NCBI GenBank assembly: GCA_028290305.1
Contig: JAQGKC010000508.1
Span: 1 to 8,474, forward strand
Origin: Bradyrhizobium sp.
GTDB taxonomy: Bacteria > Pseudomonadota > Alphaproteobacteria > Rhizobiales > Xanthobacteraceae
Length of the DNA stretch: 8,474 nt
Direction of reading: 5' to 3'
Part shown: piece by piece, positions 1 to 5,871 of the stretch
Position numbering within the stretch: position 1 is the stretch's first letter
Layout: the number at the start of each line of letters is the position of its first letter
Notes under the pieces: generated by a model
The model's input: only the letters and a program-made list of their open reading frames with translations
Databases searched by the model: none
Told to the model about the DNA's origin: nothing
Made by a program: the position numbers and the translations under genes

Positions 1-40
1 GCGCTTCCGTGCAAAAATCCGCTACGCTGTTCATGTGGGG

Positions 41-235
41 TCAAAAGAACTCGACGCCTATCACGAGACCTTTTCGCCATGAAACCTTGCAACGCCTACC
101 TTGGTCCGCGCGAGAGAATTTAAGTTGAAACATGGGCCTAACGAACGTTGGGTCGTCGATCTTGATTTTCGCGCCGCCTTCGGAGATGTCCAGCACCGAG
201 CATCTCCTGGCCGCGAAACTCCCTTCGATTGCCAT
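41..235 (-). CDS. PilZ-domain protein, short form (5' end uncertain)
   Basis: Small cytosolic protein of the PilZ family, whose members usually bind cyclic di-GMP and pass the signal to a partner. Seen: 64 residues from ATG at 235, with the D-x-S-x-x-G half of the ligand motif at D16, S18 and G21 (LDISEGGAK), then the strand pattern ending in CKVSWRKGLVIGVEFF, which is typical of the single-domain PilZ proteins abundant in Bradyrhizobium-type genomes. The other half of the motif, RxxxR, is absent from this reading frame because it lies upstream of the ATG (bases 257-271) in the same frame, with no ATG, GTG or TTG before the stop at 296-298. The gene follows the adhesin gene on the same strand, so co-transcription is possible. 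No good ribosome binding site precedes ATG 235. The PilZ assignment is fairly firm. Whether the protein is intact, frameshifted or a pseudogene is open. Confidence 0.7.
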   Translation of the reverse strand: MAIEGSFAARRCSVLDISEGGAKIKIDDPTFVRPMFQLKFSRADQGRRCKVSWRKGLVIGVEFF

Positions 236-299
236 CCACGCTTCTTGATTGGTCTTTCTGCGGAGAGGACGAGATTTTCTTCCGAATGATGCTGGTCAT
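236..299 (-). other. Probable N-terminal coding part of the PilZ gene, out of frame
   Basis: In the same frame as the PilZ ORF, codons upstream of ATG 235 read SRPLRRKTNQEAW, which is what normally precedes the core of this PilZ subtype and contains the RxxxR ligand motif. The frame closes at a TGA (296-298) without a start. An ATG at 297-299 opens the neighbouring frame (MTSIIRKK...). Skipping one A in the AAAA run at 275-278 would join the two as MTSIIRKKSRPLRRKTNQEAW and give a PilZ protein of ordinary length. This is either a real frameshift (pseudogene or slippage) or a sequence error; the window alone cannot decide. Confidence 0.5.
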
Positions 300-325
300 A
301 CTGGCAGCGCCGCGCCACTTTTGCA

Positions 326-3300
326 TCAGTCGTTTCGATTTGTGCATGCTTTATCCAGTAGTGATGCGCCAAACGGTTCCGAGCGACGGCAATCGAGCAG
401 CGTGAAACCATCCTCATTCTTATTATTTTCAACGAGATCGATCGGAGTGAAATAGCTGGGGAACACCGGAGATGGGGCGACCGAAGCGACAACGAGCGGC
501 GCCGCCGTGACGCTGAGGTTGGCTCCGTTATAGCTCAGCACGTAGTTCGAGGATGCGGCGAGGCTGCCCTGCGTAATCACGTAGGTGCCGACGTTCGAGG
601 TGTTTGTTGCAGCGGTGGCGAGGCCGCCGCTGAGCGCGTCGCCGTTGACCAGCCCGGAACTCCGATAGGTCAGTGCCGGGTTGGCGGCGCCATAAGGCCG
701 ATGTTGCGCATCGGCAGTAACCGCAAGCGGTGCCGGCGTCACGGTCAGATTCGCACCAAGATAGGAGATGGCGTAGTTCGAGTTGGCGAGGCTACCCTGG
801 GTGATTCCATAGCCGCCGACGTTCGAGACTGGGGTCGCGGTGGTAGTGAGGACGCCCGAAAGCGTGTCGCTATTGATGAGCCCGGAGCTGACATAGGTCA
901 GCGCCGGGTTCGTCGCGCCGTAGAGCCGGGACTGCGCATTGGCGGTGACGGTAAGCGGCGCCGCCGTGACGTTAAGATTGGCGCCGACGTAGCTCAGCGC
1001 GTAGTTCGAAGTGGCGGCGAGGTTGCCTTGGGTGATTCCATAGGCGCCGACGTTGGAGGTCGTGGTGGCCGTGGTGGCGAGGCTTCCCGAAAGCGAGTCG
1101 CCATTGACGAGTCCAGAGCTCAGATAGGTTAGCGCCGGGTTGACCGCGCCATAAAGCCGCGACTGCGTGTTCGCATTGACCGTGAGCGGCGCCGCGGTGA
1201 CGGCGAGATTGGCGCCGACATAGCTCAGCGTATAATTCGAAGTGGCGGCAAGGCTGCCTTGCGTGATTCCGTAGGAGCCTACGTTCGAGGTGGTGGTCGC
1301 GGGAGTGGTAAGCAGGCCTGAGAGCGTGTCGCCGTTCAGGAGTCCAGAACTCGTATAACTCAGGGTCGGATTGGCACTGCCGTAGATTCTACTCTGTACA
1401 TCGGCAGTGACCGTGAGCGGCGCTGCCGTGACGCTGAGGTTGGCGCCGGCATAGCTCAGCGCATAATTCGAGGTGGCGGTGAGCGTGCCTTGGGTGATCC
1501 CATAGGCACCAACACTCGAAGCCGTGGTGGCGATGGTGGCGAGGCCGCCGGCGAGCGTGTCGCCGTTCAGCAGGCCGGAGCTGACATAGGTCAGCGCCGG
1601 ATTGGCAGCGCCGTAGAGTCGGGACTGCGCATTGGCGGTGACGGTAAGCGGCGCCACCGTGACGTTAAGGTTGGCGCCGATATAGCTCAGCGCGTAATTC
1701 GAAGTGGCGGCGAGGTTACCTTGCGTGATCCCATAAGCGCCGACGTTGGAGGTCGCAATGGCCGTGGTGGCGAGGCCGCCCGAAAGAGTGTCACCGTTGA
1801 CGAGCCCAGAACTCAGATAGGTCAGTGCGGGATTGGCGGCGCCGTAGAGCCGCGACTGCGCGTTGGCGCTGACGGTGAGCGGCGCCGCCGTGACGCTGAG
1901 ATTAGCGCCAACATAGCTCAGCGCATAATTCGAAGTGGCGCTGAGGCTGCCTTGCGTGATTCCATAAGCGCCGACGTTGGACGTCGTGGTCGCAGTGGTG
2001 GCGAGACTTCCCGAGAGCGTATCGCCGTTCGACAGGCCAGAGCTGACATAGGTCAGCGCCGGGTTGACTGCGCCATAGAGCCGCGACTGCGCGTCGGCGG
2101 TGACGGTGAGCGGCGCGACCGTGACGCTGAGATTGGCTCCCGCATAGGAGATGGCGTAATTTGAATTGGCGAGCGTGCCCTGGGTAATTCCATAGGCCCC
2201 GACGTTCGAGGTTGTTGTCGCGGTGGTAGCGAGGCCACCCGAAAGCGTGTCACCGTTCAGCATGCCGGAGCTGACATAGGTCAGCGCCGGGTTGGCGGCG
2301 CCGTAGAGCCGCGACTGTGCATTGGCGGTGACGGTGAGCGGCGCCGCGGTGACGCTCAGGTTCGCGCCGACATAGCTCAGCGCATAATTCGAAGTGGCGC
2401 TGAGGCTGCCTTGCGTGATTCCATAAGCGCCGACATTGGAGGTCGTGGTGGCCGTGGTGGCGAGACCGCCCGAAAGCGTGTCGCCATTGACGAGTCCGGA
2501 GCTGACATAGGTCAGCGCCGGATTAGCGGCACCATAGAGGCGCGATTGTGCATTCGCAGTGATTATGAGCGGCGCCGCGGTGACGGTCAGACCGCCGCTG
2601 CCATAGCTAATGATGTAGCCCTGTTGATTGGAATACAGTCCGCCTGGTGCAATGACGTAACCCCCGACGTTTACGGCACCTTGCGAAGTGCCGCCGTAAT
2701 TGACTGTGCCGAGCACGTTACCGTTCGGGGGGCTTGAATAAGTCACGCCGTTTCCGCCAGAAAACGCCTGCCCATCATAGGTCTTGGCGGCGTTGTTGGC
2801 CGTCACCGTGAGAGGTGTCATGAAAGACCGCAGCAGCGGGTTGGTGAGACCGTTGTAGATGGTCCAGGTATTGGTGAAGTCCCATGAGTTGAAATTGACC
2901 GATTGCTTCATCTGGACGCTGGTCAGTCCGGTGCCGAGCGGGAACTCCGGTTGTCCCGATGCGTAGCTGCTGGTGACGGGTCCCGAGCTGCTACCCATCA
3001 GACCGCCGACGCTGGTCGTGCCGTTTACGGTGCCCGTTGCATAAGTATCAGTAACAGGGCCCGTGCTGCTGCCCATCAGGCCACCGACGCTACTGGTGCC
3101 GCTGACGTTGCCGGTGGCGTAGCTGTTGCTGACGAGGCCAGTTGTGCTGCTCCCCATCAGTCCGCCGAGGCTACTGGTCCCCGTGACGTTGCCAGTAGCG
3201 TAGCTGTTGGTAACCGTGCCGGTGTTGCTTCCCATTAGCCCACCGAGGCTACTGGTGCCGTTCACGTTGCCGGTGGCGTAGCTGAAGCTCACCGCGCCGG

Positions 3301-5656
3301 TGTTGCTGCCCATCAATCCGCCGAGGCTGCTTCCACCGCTCACGGTTCCTGTGTTGAAGCTATTGATAATCGTGCCGGTATTGCTTCCGACCAAGCCACC
3401 GGCGCTGCTGAGGCCGGTCACGCTTCCGCCGACCAGGCCCACGTCTCGAATCTTGGCGGCCGTGTCCGTAGATCCAAATAGACCGACATCGGCAGTTGCA
3501 GGTCGATTGACGGTGAGATTGGCGATGGAATGCCCAAGTCCGTCGAACGTGCCGTTGAATGGCACACCGACCGTTCCGATCGGTGTAAAACCCGTGTTGC
3601 CATTCCAGGACGCCGTGGTGGCGGCGTCGATGTCACTGCCGAGTGCGTAATGCCCCGCCAAATTAGCTGAAGCCACTCCCTGCAGCGTCGGGGTCGCCGG
3701 CGGGGTCGTCGCGTCCGGCGCCGTACCCAGGCTGTTGATCACGGTATAGACGATGCCACCGATGGAAAGGCTGGGATTTGCTCCCGACAAAGTCACGGAC
3801 GCGTTGTTGAGGTTGAACACGCCGGAACCGCTTGCCGGCACGACCCCGATCGCAGCGTTGGGATTGATGACCAGCCCGGCCGCGCCGCCGGTCGCCGTGA
3901 TGTTGGCGTTGATATTGATGTTGTTCGAGGCGGTGAGCGTGAGCGTGGTGTTGGCGTTCCACGCAATCGGGGCATTGACGTTCAAATTGCCCAGTCCTGC
4001 ACCGGCCGTGCTGCTGGTTTGCAGCACAACGTTAGTGCCGGCATTCAACGCAGTGTCGACATCGGTGTTGAGCACGATGCTGCCGCCGGAATTCGAGGTC
4101 CATGTGCCGGCCGGGGACTGCGCTGCAGTCGTGGTGGCGTTGCTGACCGTCAAGTCTGTGGGATCGAGCAGCCAGGTTCCTGCGGCACCGTGCGGTGCCG
4201 AGGCGTTTATCGCGATGCCGGTCACGTCAAGCTTGTGGCCGGACGTTTCGATCGTGCCGCCGTTTCCCAAGCCGGCGCCACTGGCGCCGAGCAGACCCTT
4301 GACGGCGGTCACCCCGTCCGACCACACGACAATCGTGCCGCCGTTTCCGTTTTGTGTCGCATCCGCCCTGAGGGTCGCTCCCGATGAGAGGCTGACCGTT
4401 TCAGCATGGGCGAGAGGTCCCGTGCCGTGCTGACCGCCACCGATCAGGATGGTCCCGCCTCCGCCAGCACCGGAAGCATCCAGCGCCGCGACGCCGACTG
4501 TCACTGTCGCGCCGGTGACGCTGATCGCACCGCCGTTGCCGTTCTTGCTGATTGCCTTGATGCTGGCATTGTCGGCGATGGTGACGTCATGGCCCGTGAC
4601 CGTGATGGCGCCGCCATTCGTGGCCCTGGCTTTCCGGCCCGCCGATGCAATGAGCCGGCCCGCGACCCTGACATTACCGCCCGCGCCACCGCCGAGCACG
4701 ATGGCGCCTGAGCGCCCCGAAACGGAGCGGGCGGAAAGTGTGCCCGATACGTTCACCGCGTCGCGGATCGCTTGTTTGACCGTCGCTGCCTTGAGTTCTA
4801 TCGAGCCGCCGGCCGCGGAAATCCGTCCGGAGACGTCGACCAGCGCCTTGTGGTTGCCGGTCGTGGCGGCAGAGGGTATCGCCACTTGCATGAAACCGTC
4901 GCCTGCGAGGTCGAGCGTGACCCGTTCACCCGAAGCGAGGCCGACCTTGCCGAGCGGCACCTTGATCGTGCCCTCGTTCGAGATCGTGCCGCCAAGCAGG
5001 GCGACGAAGCCACCACGGCCGACGTTGATGCTGCCGGCATTGCTGACCGCGGCCGAGCTTCCATTGCCCAAAAACCTCCGTTTGCCGGCCATGAAGTCGC
5101 CGTTGCTGATACCGAGCGTCGAGGCGACAAAACCGCCGCCGACATTGACCGTTCCACTCGGCGTGATCGCGATGCCATTCGGATTGACGAGGTAGACTTC
5201 CCCGTTGGCCCGAATGGTTCCGGCGATAGAAGAAGGCGTGTTGCCGGTAACGCGATTGAGGATGGCCGAGCTTGAACTTGGCTGATTGAACGTGACCGTG
5301 TTCGGCTGGCCGACGGAAAACGAGCTCCAATTGATGACGGCGTTAGGTGAACTTTGGGTGATCGTCAGCGCGTTGTTCGCAGGCGCTCCGATTGTCGCGC
5401 TGCCGCTGACGACGGAACCGCCTTGCGGCAGGACACTTCCCGCAACAACGGGCGTCGCTGCGCCTAATGCGAGCGCGAGAGGGCCGTAAGCGATCGAGCA
5501 AAGCAGATGGCGCAAAACATGCCGGTCCTTTCGAGCATCGTAATCTTGCAGCCCCGCTAACGCCGAACGTGATCGATGCCTCCGCCCTTGGGGCGAGGCA
5601 TCTGCCATCATGCGAATGTCGGGTGCGTGATGCACAACACCGAGTGCGGTGTTCAT
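326..5656 (-). CDS. TpsA-type filamentous haemagglutinin adhesin with GLUG, YDG and MBG repeats
   Basis: Large secreted surface protein of a two-partner secretion system, probably an adhesin. Order along its 1776 residues: a long basic N-terminal extension (1-50); a hydrophobic signal segment with likely cleavage near A72 (PVVA/GS); a TPS/haemagglutination domain from about 74 to 330, containing the family motif NPNGI at 158-162; a Gly/Ala/Thr/Asn-rich beta-helix stem with the recurrent WLLDP motif at 495-499; six GLUG repeats (about 753-902); a YDG module around residue 959 (KTYDGQ); nine MBG modules (1028-1718); and a tail with C1756 and C1771, the only cysteines after the signal peptide. 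The partner transporter gene lies 215 bp upstream on the same strand. ATG 5656 is the farthest start; ATG codons at 5611 and 5608 (residues 16, 17) are alternatives, and none has a clear ribosome binding site. The secretion class is firm. The ligand is unknown. Confidence 0.93.
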   Translation of the reverse strand: MNTALGVVHHAPDIRMMADASPQGRRHRSRSALAGLQDYDARKDRHVLRHLLCSIAYGPLALALGAATPVVAGSVLPQGGSVVSGSATIGAPANNALTITQSSPNAVINWSSFSVGQPNTVTFNQPSSSSAILNRVTGNTPSSIAGTIRANGEVYLVNPNGIAITPSGTVNVGGGFVASTLGISNGDFMAGKRRFLGNGSSAAVSNAGSINVGRGGFVALLGGTISNEGTIKVPLGKVGLASGERVTLDLAGDGFMQVAIPSAATTGNHKALVDVSGRISAAGGSIELKAATVKQAIRDAVNVSGTLSARSVSGRSGAIVLGGGAGGNVRVAGRLIASAGRKARATNGGAITVTGHDVTIADNASIKAISKNGNGGAISVTGATVTVGVAALDASGAGGGGTILIGGGQHGTGPLAHAETVSLSSGATLRADATQNGNGGTIVVWSDGVTAVKGLLGASGAGLGNGGTIETSGHKLDVTGIAINASAPHGAAGTWLLDPTDLTVSNATTTAAQSPAGTWTSNSGGSIVLNTDVDTALNAGTNVVLQTSSTAGAGLGNLNVNAPIAWNANTTLTLTASNNININANITATGGAAGLVINPNAAIGVVPASGSGVFNLNNASVTLSGANPSLSIGGIVYTVINSLGTAPDATTPPATPTLQGVASANLAGHYALGSDIDAATTASWNGNTGFTPIGTVGVPFNGTFDGLGHSIANLTVNRPATADVGLFGSTDTAAKIRDVGLVGGSVTGLSSAGGLVGSNTGTIINSFNTGTVSGGSSLGGLMGSNTGAVSFSYATGNVNGTSSLGGLMGSNTGTVTNSYATGNVTGTSSLGGLMGSSTTGLVSNSYATGNVSGTSSVGGLMGSSTGPVTDTYATGTVNGTTSVGGLMGSSSGPVTSSYASGQPEFPLGTGLTSVQMKQSVNFNSWDFTNTWTIYNGLTNPLLRSFMTPLTVTANNAAKTYDGQAFSGGNGVTYSSPPNGNVLGTVNYGGTSQGAVNVGGYVIAPGGLYSNQQGYIISYGSGGLTVTAAPLIITANAQSRLYGAANPALTYVSSGLVNGDTLSGGLATTATTTSNVGAYGITQGSLSATSNYALSYVGANLSVTAAPLTVTANAQSRLYGAANPALTYVSSGMLNGDTLSGGLATTATTTSNVGAYGITQGTLANSNYAISYAGANLSVTVAPLTVTADAQSRLYGAVNPALTYVSSGLSNGDTLSGSLATTATTTSNVGAYGITQGSLSATSNYALSYVGANLSVTAAPLTVSANAQSRLYGAANPALTYLSSGLVNGDTLSGGLATTAIATSNVGAYGITQGNLAATSNYALSYIGANLNVTVAPLTVTANAQSRLYGAANPALTYVSSGLLNGDTLAGGLATIATTASSVGAYGITQGTLTATSNYALSYAGANLSVTAAPLTVTADVQSRIYGSANPTLSYTSSGLLNGDTLSGLLTTPATTTSNVGSYGITQGSLAATSNYTLSYVGANLAVTAAPLTVNANTQSRLYGAVNPALTYLSSGLVNGDSLSGSLATTATTTSNVGAYGITQGNLAATSNYALSYVGANLNVTAAPLTVTANAQSRLYGATNPALTYVSSGLINSDTLSGVLTTTATPVSNVGGYGITQGSLANSNYAISYLGANLTVTPAPLAVTADAQHRPYGAANPALTYRSSGLVNGDALSGGLATAATNTSNVGTYVITQGSLAASSNYVLSYNGANLSVTAAPLVVASVAPSPVFPSYFTPIDLVENNKNEDGFTLLDCRRSEPFGASLLDKACTNRND
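503..2575 (-). repeat. Nine tandem MBG modules (231/228-bp units) in the adhesin gene
   Basis: Nine head-to-tail units cover residues 1028-1718. Each begins APL-x-V, contains AQSRLYGA-x-NPALTY, SSGL-x-NGD-x-LSG, SNVG-x-YGITQG and SNY-x-x-SY-x-GANL. Module boundaries read on the + strand end at 502, 733, 961, 1192, 1423, 1654, 1885, 2116, 2344 and 2575, so seven units are 231 bp and two (modules 2 and 8, lacking one residue in LANSNY) are 228 bp. All lengths are multiples of three, so gain or loss of a unit would keep the frame. MBG modules are extracellular beta-sandwich-like repeats that are thought to act as spacers or binding units in bacterial surface proteins. Confidence 0.93.
2951..3400 (-). 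repeat. Six GLUG repeats in the adhesin gene
   Basis: Six units of 25-26 residues (about 75-78 bp), residues about 753-902. Each starts GGL(V/M)GS followed by a variable T/S/N/G stretch and SYATG or a close variant. GLUG motifs occur in IgA-peptidase and haemagglutinin-like surface proteins. The preceding 130 residues (LGSDIDAA, FNGTFDGLGHSIANLTVN, VGLFG) are the usual lead-in to such repeats in this adhesin class. Confidence 0.85.
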
Positions 5657-5704
5657 TATCGAGGCAACTGCGCGGGGCCGAATTTGTGACGTTCGATCGG
5701 GCGC

Positions 5705-5725
5705 TCGTGCAAAGATTGCGCACGA
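5705..5725. promoter_or_regulatory. 21-bp inverted repeat upstream of the adhesin gene (candidate operator)
   Basis: The sequence is TCGTGC-N9-GCACGA, with perfect 6-bp arms and a second inner dyad GCAA-AGA-TTGC at 5709-5719, centred one base away. It lies 48 bp upstream of the first possible adhesin start. Its length and symmetry fit a dimeric regulator site. The GTGC...GCAC arms recall tra-type boxes of rhizobial LuxR proteins, although the arm spacing (9 rather than 6) is not that of the tra box. Chance is not excluded. Confidence 0.3.
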
Positions 5726-5752
5726 TACTCTTAATGGGAGTGCCGATGAAAC

Positions 5753-5790
5753 GGATACCAGTAAAGATACGGGATACCGGTAACGATACG
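5753..5790. repeat. Two tandem 19-bp repeats in the transporter-adhesin gap
   Basis: Unit 1 (5753-5771) is GGATACCAGTAAAGATACG and unit 2 (5772-5790) is GGATACCGGTAACGATACG, which agree at 17 of 19 positions with no gap between them. Each holds GATAC twice, and a fifth GATAC is at 5724-5728. Unit 2 contains the palindrome TACCGGTA (5775-5782). The array lies about 96 bp upstream of the adhesin start, where a promoter or leader would be. The direct repeat is certain as sequence; a regulatory role is inferred. Confidence 0.6.
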
Positions 5791-5871
5791 GAGATTTTCC
5801 TTCTCGACTGCTCGAGGCTTATGACCTTCTCGTCGTCGCCTTTGTCGAAGAACCGAAACAGACTCCCGCTT

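Noticed and set aside
1490..2164. Long + strand ORF of 224 codons with a repeating Arg/Gly/Asp-rich protein
   Set aside because: It is the antisense of the MBG modules; its periodicity simply mirrors the 231-bp unit. The same applies to 701-1132, 2411-2737 and 2903-3238.
503..3400. CRISPR-like regular repetition
   Set aside because: Periods of 231 and 75-78 bp without short conserved repeats and unique spacers; both arrays are in-frame protein repeats.
3753..5195. Two long + strand ORFs (3753-4433, 4449-5195)
   Set aside because: Antisense of the adhesin stem and TPS domain. The proteins are low-complexity Pro/Ala/Val/Ser mixtures with no recognisable domain, as expected opposite GC-rich Gly/Thr/Ala codons.
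5803..5816. CTCGA-CTGC-TCGAG hairpin as a terminator after tpsB
   Set aside because: The stem is only 5 bp and no T-tract follows on the minus strand; tpsA is probably read through or has its own promoter.
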